NCBI GenBank assembly: GCA_019417325.1
Contig: DXVO01000008.1
Location: 1 to 64,000 of the forward strand
Source: Parabacteroides sp.
Lineage (GTDB): Bacteria; Bacteroidota; Bacteroidia; Bacteroidales; Tannerellaceae
Reading direction: 5' to 3'
Length of the DNA stretch: 64,000 nt
Under the pieces are notes generated by a model. It searched no databases. It was not told the origin of the DNA and saw nothing but the letters and a program-made list of their open reading frames with translations. Positions 34,861 to 43,616 of the stretch are shown one piece after another (position 1 is the first letter of the stretch; the number at the start of each line of letters is the position of its first letter). The position numbers and the translations under genes are program-made.

Positions 34861-35757
34861 TTATTTATAGATTGCTTTTTTACCAGCAAGAAGGGTATTA
34901 CGCATCAAAGAGATGATAGTCATAGGACCAACACCACCCGGAACCGGAGTAATGTATGAGCATTTAGGAGCCACTTCATCAAACTTCACATCACCAGTCA
35001 GCTTGAAACCACTCTTAGTTACGCTGCTCGGCATACGGGTCGTACCCACATCAACAATCACAGCTCCTTGTTTCACCATATCAGCTTTCAAGAATTCAGG
35101 AACACCCAACGCTACAATAATAATATCTGCACTCAGGCACATTTCTTTCAGGTTCTCGGAACGGCTGTGGCAAACGGTTACCGTACAATCTCCCGGATAT
35201 GCTTTCTGCATCATCAAAGTCGCCATCGGTTTACCGACAATATTGCTACGGCCTAATACCACACAATGTTTACCCTGTGTAGATATTTCATAACGGCGAA
35301 GCAATTCCAGAATACCTGCCGGTGTTGCCGATACAAAACAAGGAAGACCTATAGACATACGTCCCACATTAATAGGATGGAAGCCATCCACATCTTTACG
35401 ATAATCAATTGCCTCGATTATCTTCTGTTCGGAAATATGCTTAGGAAGCGGCAACTGCACAATAAAACCATCTACATCCGGGTCATTATTCAGTTCATCT
35501 ACTTTACGGAGAAGTTCTTCTTCCGTCACATCGTCTTCATAACGAATCAAAGTAGATTTAAAACCTATTTCTCCACAAGTCTTCACCTTGCTTGCCACAT
35601 ATGTTTCGCTACCACCATCATGCCCTACCAGGATAGCAGCCAAATGAGGAACTTTACCACCGGCAGCTTTAATCTGTGCTACCTCTTCTGCCATTTCCTG
35701 CTTCATCTGAGCTGAAACAGCTTTTCCGTCCAATAATTGATAATGTTGTTCTTCCAT
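34861..35757 (-). CDS. folD: Bifunctional methylenetetrahydrofolate dehydrogenase/cyclohydrolase
   Basis: A 298-residue cytoplasmic enzyme that interconverts 5,10-methylene- and 10-formyl-tetrahydrofolate with NADP. The catalytic YxxxK is Y53-K57 (ETYVASKVKTC). DGFIVQLPLPKHI and the C-terminal PVPGGVGPMTI are FolD signatures, and GRSNIVGKPMATLMM binds the nucleotide. Length is normal. It starts 14 bp after ffh and is probably co-transcribed with it. A hairpin follows its stop. Confidence 0.96.
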   Translation of the reverse strand: MEEQHYQLLDGKAVSAQMKQEMAEEVAQIKAAGGKVPHLAAILVGHDGGSETYVASKVKTCGEIGFKSTLIRYEDDVTEEELLRKVDELNNDPDVDGFIVQLPLPKHISEQKIIEAIDYRKDVDGFHPINVGRMSIGLPCFVSATPAGILELLRRYEISTQGKHCVVLGRSNIVGKPMATLMMQKAYPGDCTVTVCHSRSENLKEMCLSADIIIVALGVPEFLKADMVKQGAVIVDVGTTRMPSSVTKSGFKLTGDVKFDEVAPKCSYITPVPGGVGPMTIISLMRNTLLAGKKAIYK

Positions 35758-35771
35758 ATATCTTTTGGGTT

Positions 35772-37097
35772 TTATCTTTTAAGTGAAGGGAATTTCTTTC
35801 CACCCGGTTTTGCCGTAGTAAGCATACGCATCATCTTACGGGTTTCATCGAACTGCTTAATCAGCTTATTCACTTCCTGAATAGAGGTACCGCTACCTTT
35901 AGCTATACGCTGACGGCGTGAACCGTTTAAAATTGCAGGATTTGTACGTTCTACCGGAGTCATGGAATAAATAATTGCTTCTATGCTCTTAAAGGCATTA
36001 TCGTCGATATCAATATCCTTCAATGCTTTACCAACACCCGGGATCATGGATGCCAGTTCTTTCAGGTTACCCATTTTCTTAATTTGCTGAATTTGGGAGA
36101 TGAAGTCATTAAAATCAAACTGATTCTTTGCAATCTTCTTCTGTAAACGTTTAGCTTCTTCTTCATCATACTGTTCCTGTGCACGTTCTACCAAAGAAAC
36201 AATATCACCCATACCCAGGATACGGTCTGCCATACGTTCGGGATGGAAGATATCCAGAGCATCCATCTTTTCGCCTGTACCGACAAACTTGATTGGTTTA
36301 TCCACTACAGTACGGATAGAAAGGGCTGCACCACCACGGGTATCACCATCGAGCTTTGTCAGAACAACACCATCGAAATCCAGACGTTCGTTAAATTCCT
36401 TAGCCGTATTCACTGCATCTTGTCCGGTCATGGCATCCACAACAAACAAAGTTTCATCCGGTTGGATAGCACTCTTTATAGCAGCTATCTCTTTCATCAT
36501 TTGCTCATCAATAGCAAGACGACCTGCCGTATCCACAATTACCACATCATTCCCTTTGGCACGTGCCTCACGGATAGCATTCATGGCTATTTCTACCGGA
36601 TTTTTATTTTCGAGTTCCATATAAACAGGTACACCTACCTGTTCGCCAACAACACGCAACTGCTCAATAGCAGCCGGACGGTAAACATCACAAGCTACTA
36701 ATAACGGCTTCTTACTTTTTTTCGTCTTCAGCAAATTGGCCAGCTTACCTGTGAATGTTGTTTTACCGGAACCTTGAAGACCTGACATTAAAATAATAGC
36801 CGGATTCCCTTCCAGATTTACATCTGTTGCAGTTCCTCCCATCAAAGTGGCAAGTTCATCATGAACGATCTTCACCATTAATTGACTGGGCTTTACAGAA
36901 GTAAGCACATTCTGCCCTAAAGCTTTATCCTTTACTGTATCAGTAAAGCTTTTTGCCACTTTATAATTTACGTCGGCATCGAGTAAAGCTCTGCGCACAT
37001 CCTTTAATGTTTCCGCAACATTAATCTCAGTAATCTTTCCTTCACCTTTCAACAGTTTAAACGACCTGTCTAACCTTTCGCTTAAATTTTCAAACAT
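35772..37097 (-). CDS. ffh: Signal recognition particle protein Ffh (SRP54)
   Basis: A 441-residue GTPase that with 4.5S RNA targets nascent inner-membrane proteins. The N domain (1-90) is followed by the G domain with P-loop GLQGSGKTT (106-114), CDVYRPAA, DTAGRL, TKLDGDTRGG and the closing GTGEK; the methionine-rich M domain (about 295-441) contains MGNLKELASMIPG and RIAKGSGTS, the RNA-binding segment. A -7 element (TACCTTTG on the minus strand, 37144-37151) lies 47 bp upstream. folD follows in the same operon. Confidence 0.96.
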   Translation of the reverse strand: MFENLSERLDRSFKLLKGEGKITEINVAETLKDVRRALLDADVNYKVAKSFTDTVKDKALGQNVLTSVKPSQLMVKIVHDELATLMGGTATDVNLEGNPAIILMSGLQGSGKTTFTGKLANLLKTKKSKKPLLVACDVYRPAAIEQLRVVGEQVGVPVYMELENKNPVEIAMNAIREARAKGNDVVIVDTAGRLAIDEQMMKEIAAIKSAIQPDETLFVVDAMTGQDAVNTAKEFNERLDFDGVVLTKLDGDTRGGAALSIRTVVDKPIKFVGTGEKMDALDIFHPERMADRILGMGDIVSLVERAQEQYDEEEAKRLQKKIAKNQFDFNDFISQIQQIKKMGNLKELASMIPGVGKALKDIDIDDNAFKSIEAIIYSMTPVERTNPAILNGSRRQRIAKGSGTSIQEVNKLIKQFDETRKMMRMLTTAKPGGKKFPSLKR

Positions 37098-37143
37098 AAT
37101 TCGTATATGTATTTATTTTATCTTCAATTCTATGAATAAGGCG

Positions 37144-37151
37144 CAAAGGTA
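37144..37151 (-). promoter_or_regulatory. -7 element of the ffh-folD operon
   Basis: Reads TACCTTTG on the minus strand, 47 bp before the ffh start codon. Confidence 0.5.
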
Positions 37152-37170
37152 CAAAAAAGGATGTAAACCT

Positions 37171-38496
37171 CTAAATCTTTTTATTCTGCCAATTACCTTT
37201 TTTCAAATAAATCATACACAATAATAACAATCCTGTATAATAGATTGCTTCTACCGTAAAACAAATATAAACAGGTTCCTGCAGGCGCATTCCGACCACA
37301 TAAACATATAAACAATAAAAAACAAGTGTAACAATCTCTATCCACAAGGCTGAACGAGTGTTTCCTGTTCCCGAAACGCCATTAAACACGACATTGCTAA
37401 CTGCGGCAACCAGCAGGGCTACAGATATAACATAGACCGACGAGACTGAATCTTCCAACAACCGTACTTCATTTGTATAAATGGACAGTATAGTTTCCGG
37501 AGAAATACAGACAATGGCAACAAACAATGCCATAATCCCCAACGATAATTTAGATATCTTTGAAATAATAGGAATCACCTGGTTGATGTGTCCCGCTCCA
37601 ATCGCATTACTTACGAATGTATTTGTTGTAGTTGAGAGGGAATTAATAGGTATCAGCATCACGATATAGACACTACGTACAATATTGGCAATAGCAAGTT
37701 CACGCTGTCCTAACCGCTCTACTGCAACAAAGAACATAAACCAGGTACTCATTGATATAAAATATTGCAACATCATAAATATTGAAATACTTAATACCCG
37801 TTTTAGCAAGTTTAAATCAAATGACGTTATCTTATCCAAGCCATATTTACGCTTGTCGACCGTAAAACGCGTATAAACCAGGAAAAACAAAATGGAAACA
37901 GCTTCCGCAATAACCGAAGCAATCGCAGCACCCTTTATTCCCATCTGAGGAAAACCGCCATAACCGAAAATTAACAGATAGTCCAGTATAATATTGGTTA
38001 CCGCCATCAGGATTGCATTAATTGTCAACACTTTTGTTCGCGTTATACCGATAAATAGAGCACGAAACATGACATTAACAAAAGAGAAAAAGAATCCAAA
38101 TATACGCCAATCCAAAAACTCCTCCGTTGCATGTAAAATCGTATCTGATGAAATCAATACGCGTAATATATCTGCAGCAAAGAGACGGGATAAGATAAAC
38201 AATGTAGCTGCCAGAACCAATAGAAAAAAGACTCCCTGTATCATTACCGGACCGACTTCTCTATAGTTTCTTTCCCCATTGCGCCGTGCCATTACAATCT
38301 GAGAACCGGTACTGAATCCAAACGCTATCGTAAAAGCACAGATATAATATAAGCCACCCATCGCTGCGGCGCCTAATTCTACTTCTCCGACCCTACCTAA
38401 AAAAGCAGTATCTGTAACATTAATAATATTTTGTGCCAGAAGGCTTAAAAAAATTGGATAACTTACATTCCAAATTTGCTTATTGGTATATACCAT
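37171..38496 (-). CDS. MATE family multidrug/cation antiporter
   Basis: A 12-helix inner-membrane antiporter of the MATE (NorM/DinF) family. Two MatE halves are visible: NVSYPIFLSLLAQNIINVTDTAFLGRVGEVELGAAAMGG at the start, and a second beginning about residue 240 (LKRVLSISIFMMLQYFISM). The longest frame starts at 38544, but its first 16 codons lie on the terminator of panD; ATG 38496 gives the normal N-terminus (441 residues). Substrate unknown. It reads in the same direction as panD but is separated by that terminator. Confidence 0.88.
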   Translation of the reverse strand: MVYTNKQIWNVSYPIFLSLLAQNIINVTDTAFLGRVGEVELGAAAMGGLYYICAFTIAFGFSTGSQIVMARRNGERNYREVGPVMIQGVFFLLVLAATLFILSRLFAADILRVLISSDTILHATEEFLDWRIFGFFFSFVNVMFRALFIGITRTKVLTINAILMAVTNIILDYLLIFGYGGFPQMGIKGAAIASVIAEAVSILFFLVYTRFTVDKRKYGLDKITSFDLNLLKRVLSISIFMMLQYFISMSTWFMFFVAVERLGQRELAIANIVRSVYIVMLIPINSLSTTTNTFVSNAIGAGHINQVIPIISKISKLSLGIMALFVAIVCISPETILSIYTNEVRLLEDSVSSVYVISVALLVAAVSNVVFNGVSGTGNTRSALWIEIVTLVFYCLYVYVVGMRLQEPVYICFTVEAIYYTGLLLLCMIYLKKGNWQNKKI

Positions 38497-38525
38497 AAAA
38501 ATAAGAATTAGGTAAATTTTACTCA

Positions 38526-38556
38526 TAAAAAAAGCCCGTCGCATCGGACGGGCTTT
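38526..38556 (-). terminator. Terminator of panD
   Basis: AAAGCCCGTC (38531-38540) pairs with GACGGGCTTT (38547-38556). On the minus strand the stem is followed by a run of T. It lies 40 bp past the panD stop. Confidence 0.85.
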
Positions 38557-38595
38557 CCATTGTTGCTATATTGCACTAATTTTTGCTATCGATGC

Positions 38596-38946
38596 TTATA
38601 TCAATTTATTTGTTGCCGTATCAGGAAATACCACGGATGGTTTGAATGTTTTAGCCTCTTCAAAATCCATCAATGCATATGACATTATGATTATAATATC
38701 ACCCGGCTGGGCTTTACGGGCAGCTGCACCATTTAAACAAACGACACCAGAGCCACGTTCCCCTTTTATGATATAAGTTTCAAAACGCTCTCCGTTATTG
38801 TTGTTTACAATAGCGACCTTCTCGTTGGCGATCAAGTTTGCGGCATCCAGCAAATCCTCATCAACAGTGATACTGCCAATATAATTCAGGTTTGCTTCTG
38901 TCACCGTAACACGGTGAATCTTCGATTTAACTACTTCTATTAACAT
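38596..38946 (-). CDS. panD: Aspartate 1-decarboxylase
   Basis: A 116-residue pyruvoyl enzyme that makes beta-alanine for pantothenate. The self-cleavage site is G24-S25 (NYIGSITVDEDLLDAANL), the serine becoming the pyruvoyl group. NNGERFETYIIKGERGSGVVCLNGAAARKAQPGDIIIIMSYA completes the family pattern in the right order. Length is typical. It lies 62 bp after panC on the same strand, and the two products meet in one pathway. A strong terminator follows. Confidence 0.96.
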   Translation of the reverse strand: MLIEVVKSKIHRVTVTEANLNYIGSITVDEDLLDAANLIANEKVAIVNNNNGERFETYIIKGERGSGVVCLNGAAARKAQPGDIIIIMSYALMDFEEAKTFKPSVVFPDTATNKLI

Positions 38947-39008
38947 CGTCTTTTCTATAAATTGATTTCCACTCTGCTATTTAAGGAAAAAGTAGCAACG
39001 TCAGTTTT

Positions 39009-39848
39009 TTAGTACTTTATGTTATCGATTAAACGAACTTCTCCACAATATACGGTAATACAACCCACCGGATAAGTCGTATCCGACCAGTTATGGATAG
39101 ACTCCATTGTATTCCCGTCTACTATTTCAAAGTATTCAACACGCATTACGGGGTCGGCATTTATCGTATTTACAACATAATCAATTACCTCCTGTACACT
39201 TTTTCCGGCTGCAAAGTTAGTACTTTCTTTTAAGGTACGAGCAATCAGCGGCGCTTTTTGACGCTGTTCGGGGGTTAAACGAACATTCCGGCTACTCAAA
39301 GCCAACCCATCCGCTTCGCGAATAATCGGGCAGTCATTGATTGTTACAGGGATATTCAACTGTTTGACCATTGCACGAATCACAGCAATCTGCTGGAAAT
39401 CTTTTTCTCCGAAATAGGCATTGTCTGGTTCTACGATATAGAATAACCGGCTGACAACCTGGGCTACACCATTGAAGTGCCCCGGACGGCGCGCACCTTC
39501 CATCACTGCTGAGACTGTACCAAAATCGAATGTGCGGGTATCCGGCTCCGGATACATCTCTGTTTCAGAAGGGGCAAAGACATAATCACAACCTGCCGGT
39601 TCCAAAAGAGCACAATCTTTATCCAATGTGCGAGGATAAGTAACCAAGTCATTTTTATCGTTAAACTGAGTCGGATTAACAAATACACTCACCACACATA
39701 TATCATTTTCCTCCGCACAACGCCTTACCAGGCTGAGGTGTCCGTTATGCAATGCTCCCATAGTCGGGACAAGACCAATTCTCTTGTTATTCTGCTTTTC
39801 TATAGCAAGATAACTTTTTAATTCTTTGATACTGCTTACTATTTTCAT
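39009..39848 (-). CDS. panC: Pantoate--beta-alanine ligase (pantothenate synthetase)
   Basis: A 279-residue ATP-dependent ligase that joins pantoate and beta-alanine. The nucleotidyltransferase motif PTMGALHNGHLSLV (residues 28-41, H34 and H37) is intact, followed by VSVFVNPTQF, RPGHFNGVAQVV, YFGEKDFQQ and LALSSRN, all of the family. It is divergent from the starch-synthase-like gene, with 99 bp between start codons, and probably transcribed together with panD. A near-match -7 element (TTGCTTTG on the minus strand, 39872-39879) is 23 bp upstream. Confidence 0.96.
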   Translation of the reverse strand: MKIVSSIKELKSYLAIEKQNNKRIGLVPTMGALHNGHLSLVRRCAEENDICVVSVFVNPTQFNDKNDLVTYPRTLDKDCALLEPAGCDYVFAPSETEMYPEPDTRTFDFGTVSAVMEGARRPGHFNGVAQVVSRLFYIVEPDNAYFGEKDFQQIAVIRAMVKQLNIPVTINDCPIIREADGLALSSRNVRLTPEQRQKAPLIARTLKESTNFAAGKSVQEVIDYVVNTINADPVMRVEYFEIVDGNTMESIHNWSDTTYPVGCITVYCGEVRLIDNIKY

Positions 39849-39911
39849 CGCTTAGATGCTTATTGACGGTGCAAAGCAACTAAATAATTACCGTAAATGA
39901 AAGAATTTTAT

Positions 39912-39919
39912 TATCTTTG
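39912..39919 (+). promoter_or_regulatory. -7 element of the starch-synthase-like gene
   Basis: TATCTTTG is a full match, 28 bp before ATG 39948, and shows that an upstream in-frame ATG at 39897 is not used. Confidence 0.55.
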
Positions 39920-39947
39920 TGCCGACTTTATAAAACTAATTTACAGA

Positions 39948-40766
39948 ATGGATGCAAAAAAAATCTTGTTTATAGCCCAAGAAATAACACCCTACCTTCC
40001 AGAATCAGAGATTGCAACGATATGCAGAAATTTGCCGCAAGGCATACAAGAGCGTGGTCGTGAAATCAGAACATTCATGCCGAAATTCGGTAGCATTAAC
40101 GAACGACGCAATCAGTTGCATGAAGTGATCCGCCTTTCTGGTATGAATCTCATCATTGATGACACAGACCATCCGCTTATCATCAAGGTAGCGTCCATTC
40201 AAGCTGCTCGTATGCAAATCTATTTCATCGACAATGATGATTTCTTCCAAAGAAAACACACGATAAAAGATGAAAATGATAATGAATACGAAGATAATGA
40301 CGATCGTTCTATCTTCTATGTAAGAGGAGTTTTGGAGACTGTAAAAAAGCTTCGTTGGATTCCGGATGTAATCCATTGTCATGGATGGATGTCAGCATTA
40401 ACCGCCCTCTACATCAAAAGATTGTATGCTGACGATCCATGTCTTCGAAATGCAAAAATAGTATATTCTATTTATAACGATGACTTTACAACTCCGTTCA
40501 GAAAAGAATTTATAAACAAACTGAAGGATGACGGAGCAAAAGATAGTGACCTGAAAAGTATTAAAAACGATACAAGTTTTGTTGGACTAAGCAAACTTGC
40601 GATCGACATGTCTGACGGTATAATACAAGGCAGTGAAACTATTAATCAGGATATTCTGGATTATATAGAGACCAAGAAAAATATTAAATTCCTCCCCTAT
40701 CAATCTCCAGATATTTATATGGACAAATTCAATGAATTTTATGATGTCATATTAGCCTCAAAATAA
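39948..40766 (+). CDS. Glycogen/starch synthase-like protein, N-terminal (GT5) domain only
   Basis: A 272-residue protein matching the N-terminal Rossmann domain of GT5 starch synthases: KKILFIAQEITPYLPESEIATICRNLPQGIQERGREIRTFMPKFG at the start, and PDVIHCHGWMSALTALYIK in the middle. The ADP-glucose contact motif normally written KxGGL is replaced by ESEIA, and the whole C-terminal GT-B domain is absent, so catalysis as a synthase is unlikely. An upstream ATG at 39897 precedes the promoter element and is rejected. The DUF4270 gene follows after 7 bp, a pairing that I recall in other Bacteroidales. It may be a regulatory or binding protein; function not known. Confidence 0.75.
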   Translation: MDAKKILFIAQEITPYLPESEIATICRNLPQGIQERGREIRTFMPKFGSINERRNQLHEVIRLSGMNLIIDDTDHPLIIKVASIQAARMQIYFIDNDDFFQRKHTIKDENDNEYEDNDDRSIFYVRGVLETVKKLRWIPDVIHCHGWMSALTALYIKRLYADDPCLRNAKIVYSIYNDDFTTPFRKEFINKLKDDGAKDSDLKSIKNDTSFVGLSKLAIDMSDGIIQGSETINQDILDYIETKKNIKFLPYQSPDIYMDKFNEFYDVILASK

Positions 40767-40773
40767 TTTAGAG

Positions 40774-42150
40774 ATGAAAATCAAGCATGTGTTACTTGGA
40801 TTAAGCTTAGGATTATCAATCTTAAGTGGTTGTGATGATACGCTGCATCAGGTAGGGATGAATACCATGCCTGAATCAGATGGGGTGATTGTCTATGCTG
40901 ACACTTTCTACATCAAGGGCAGAACAGTTAAAACAGATTCTGTATATGCAAGAACTATTTACGGTTCATTGGGAGAAATTTATGATCCATTATATGGCAA
41001 TCTAAAGTCTGACTACCTCTGTCAGTTTTACTGCCCGGAAAATTTCAGTTTCAAAAAGACTCCAATAAACGGCAAGGTTGATTCTGTTGAATTCAGAATA
41101 TTATATAGTAGCTGGGTGGGTGACTCACTTGCTCCGATGACCGTCCAATTATACGAAGTAAACAAAGCACTTCCCAGATATTTTTACACAAATGCAGATC
41201 CAAAGGATTATTACAATCCCAACTCTAATTTTGGAGTAAAGTCCTATACTGCTTATGATGTAACTGTTCCTGACTCTGTCAGAAAAGCGGTAGACTCTAA
41301 TGGTAATTATACATTCCAACCCAGTGTAAAAATTAAAATGCCTTTGGAAATAGGTCAGCGTTTTTACGATCAAACACAAAATAATCCGGCATCATTTAAA
41401 AATCAAGAGGCCTTCAACGAATTCTTTCCCGGTATCTATGTTACAACTACAATGGGTACAGGAAATATCTTGAATATTGATGCTTCCATTATGTCTATCT
41501 ACTATAAGTATATAGTCAAAGGGTCTGCCGGACAAGATTCAATTGTCAAAACAAACGAATCTTTTAGTGTGACTTCGGAAGTTGTCCAATTAAATCGTAT
41601 CCAAAATGAGAATTTAGACGAATTACTCAAACCAAGTGACGAGTTTGCTTATATAAAAAGTCCATCAGGCGTATACACGGAGCTAACTATCCCGGCAAAA
41701 GAAATTGCCCCGATTATAAAGGGCCGTATTTTAAGCAACCTATCATTCAACCTGAAGGCTGAACCTCAAGAAAAATGGGATTTTGCATTCAAAGCACCAG
41801 ACAATCTGTTACTATTGCCTAAAGATTCGGTAGACACTTTCTTTAAGGAAAGTAAGGTCGAAAATAACAAGACTTCATATCGTGGGCAATATACAACTTC
41901 AACACGTACTTATACATTCGGTAATATCTCGAATTTACTAAAAGACCATATCGAGAAAGCTCCTGAAAAAGATTTAGTCCTGAGTGTTATTCCTGTAGAA
42001 CGTAAAACATCCACTTCAAGTGACTATTACGGATCATCTACAGAATATACTTCTGCAATTAGTAACTTTCTGAGACCTGCCGGAGTTAAACTTCGCATTG
42101 ACAAAGATGCTATGGAAATCAGAGTGGTGAGCATAAAGTATAAAGAATAG
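40774..42150 (+). CDS. DUF4270 family lipoprotein
   Basis: A 458-residue putative outer-membrane lipoprotein: the signal ends in the lipobox SILSGC (C20). SDGVIVYADTFYIKGRTVKTDSVYARTIYGSLGEIYDPLYGNLKSDYLCQFYCPENF near the start is the DUF4270 pattern. No catalytic motif is seen and the family has no known function. It starts 7 bp after the starch-synthase-like gene and is followed by a terminator, so the two form an operon. Confidence 0.85.
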   Translation: MKIKHVLLGLSLGLSILSGCDDTLHQVGMNTMPESDGVIVYADTFYIKGRTVKTDSVYARTIYGSLGEIYDPLYGNLKSDYLCQFYCPENFSFKKTPINGKVDSVEFRILYSSWVGDSLAPMTVQLYEVNKALPRYFYTNADPKDYYNPNSNFGVKSYTAYDVTVPDSVRKAVDSNGNYTFQPSVKIKMPLEIGQRFYDQTQNNPASFKNQEAFNEFFPGIYVTTTMGTGNILNIDASIMSIYYKYIVKGSAGQDSIVKTNESFSVTSEVVQLNRIQNENLDELLKPSDEFAYIKSPSGVYTELTIPAKEIAPIIKGRILSNLSFNLKAEPQEKWDFAFKAPDNLLLLPKDSVDTFFKESKVENNKTSYRGQYTTSTRTYTFGNISNLLKDHIEKAPEKDLVLSVIPVERKTSTSSDYYGSSTEYTSAISNFLRPAGVKLRIDKDAMEIRVVSIKYKE

Positions 42151-42170
42151 AATAAATCGATATAATAATA

Positions 42171-42213
42171 AAGAAGCACCTGTTTCAACCAAAAAACAGG
42201 TGCTTCTTTTGTT
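42171..42213 (+). terminator. Terminator of the DUF4270 operon
   Basis: AAGAAGCACCTGTTT (42171-42185) pairs perfectly with AAACAGGTGCTTCTT (42194-42208), followed by TTTTG. Confidence 0.85.
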
Positions 42214-42248
42214 TAAGGAACTTTACTTGAATTCTAAGAATCAAATAA

Positions 42249-42281
42249 AAAAGGAGGATATGCTGTTGGTATATCCTCCTT
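42249..42281 (-). terminator. Terminator of the GDE-GT4-GH57 operon
   Basis: AAGGAGGATAT (42251-42261) pairs with ATATCCTCCTT (42271-42281); on the minus strand a T-run follows. It lies 19 bp after the GH57 stop and faces the DUF4270 terminator. Confidence 0.85.
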
Positions 42282-42299
42282 ATTAAAAGCATTATTATA

Positions 42300-43589
42300 T
42301 TACTTCTTTGCTAACTTCTTCTTCAGCTTATCTACTTCTTGCTGTAAACCTTCAATTTCCTCTCCCTGATTTTTAATTGTAGTCAGAAGAGAATTTAATT
42401 CTTCATTCTCAATCGTTTCAGGGAATTCAGCATTCACACGGACTATGAAATCAGATAACACATTCATGTAATTATTGAATGCATCATATGGGTTATCGTA
42501 TGGACTGAAACCTGTACCCATATGCTTAGTACTCATATAGTAGAAATGGTCACTACTCTGTAGATAATACCAGTCCTGACGAATACGGCGGGTTTGGCTC
42601 AAACGAACACGTTCGCCTATTTCATTCAACTTATGGAAAGCTTCCTGCTGCAATACATTACCTAACCATGAGCTACAATCTCTTTCTTCATCAACCCATG
42701 ACATAGGATAAGGTACGGAAATACAGTCTACCGGTTTAATCAGGTTAAATACCTCAGAAGGGGTAGAGAATCCGATTCCTTTATCTGCTGCAAAACGAGG
42801 CAATGCTTTGAAGAACTCAAAAATACCTGTTTCTGCCGGATGCAGCGAGCCTAATACTTCATAGTTCATGAACAAATTGATAATCTGTTCAGACTCCGGA
42901 GTCTCAGCAATCCATGACATAAACTTATCTGCAGTCAAAGGATATTCATTCCAGCTATAATTGCTGAAACGTTCTGACAAATCTTCACTGAAACGGTCAT
43001 TCTTCAACAATAATTTTAGCTTAGGCTCTACACAAGATGAATATACATAGTTCGGACTTTTCCATCCCAGAATGTGCTTAGCTCCTTCTGTTAACATGCC
43101 CTTATATCCCATCTGATAAACCATTTCCGAAATTTCGTCAGAATAAATCAATTCAGTATTACGGAATACTTTCGGTTTGACACCAAACAGACTCTTAATC
43201 TTATCTTCCTGCTTCTTCACCTGATGCTGGAATTCAGCAGGATCACCTAAAGAGGAAAGAGAATGTGCATAAGTCTCAGCCAAAAATTCTACATTTCCTG
43301 TAGCGGCAAGTTCTTTAAAGCTATCAATTACTTCGGGAGCATAAATTTCCATCTGTTCCAAAGCCATACCGGAAATAGAAAATGCCACTTTAAACTTTCC
43401 GCCACTTGTTTTTATCATATCCAAAATCACCTTATTGGCTGGAAGATAACAACGTTCGGTAATACGGCGGATAATTTCTTCATTCTGGAAATCATCATAA
43501 TAATAGTGGTCGTTTCCTATATCAAAGAAACGGTATCTTTTCAGGCGGAACGGTTGATGTATCTGAAAATAAAAGCAGATCGTCTTCAT
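42300..43589 (-). CDS. GH57 family alpha-glucan-active enzyme
   Basis: A 429-residue cytoplasmic protein of glycoside hydrolase family 57. The barrel begins with FYFQIHQPFRLKRY, a GH57 conserved region I; VEFLAETYAHSLSSL and FRNTELIYSDEI contain conserved regions II and III, with E146 in the usual nucleophile position. The C-terminal 35 residues form a coiled coil (TTIKNQGEEIEGLQQEVDKL). GH57 members act on alpha-1,4 or 1,6 glucans. It is the last of three genes with the debranching enzyme and a GT4 glycosyltransferase, so it is predicted to process glycogen or maltodextrin. Confidence 0.88.
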   Translation of the reverse strand: MKTICFYFQIHQPFRLKRYRFFDIGNDHYYYDDFQNEEIIRRITERCYLPANKVILDMIKTSGGKFKVAFSISGMALEQMEIYAPEVIDSFKELAATGNVEFLAETYAHSLSSLGDPAEFQHQVKKQEDKIKSLFGVKPKVFRNTELIYSDEISEMVYQMGYKGMLTEGAKHILGWKSPNYVYSSCVEPKLKLLLKNDRFSEDLSERFSNYSWNEYPLTADKFMSWIAETPESEQIINLFMNYEVLGSLHPAETGIFEFFKALPRFAADKGIGFSTPSEVFNLIKPVDCISVPYPMSWVDEERDCSSWLGNVLQQEAFHKLNEIGERVRLSQTRRIRQDWYYLQSSDHFYYMSTKHMGTGFSPYDNPYDAFNNYMNVLSDFIVRVNAEFPETIENEELNSLLTTIKNQGEEIEGLQQEVDKLKKKLAKK

Positions 43590-43616
43590 AATATCTTGTT
43601 TTAATTTTTATCTATT

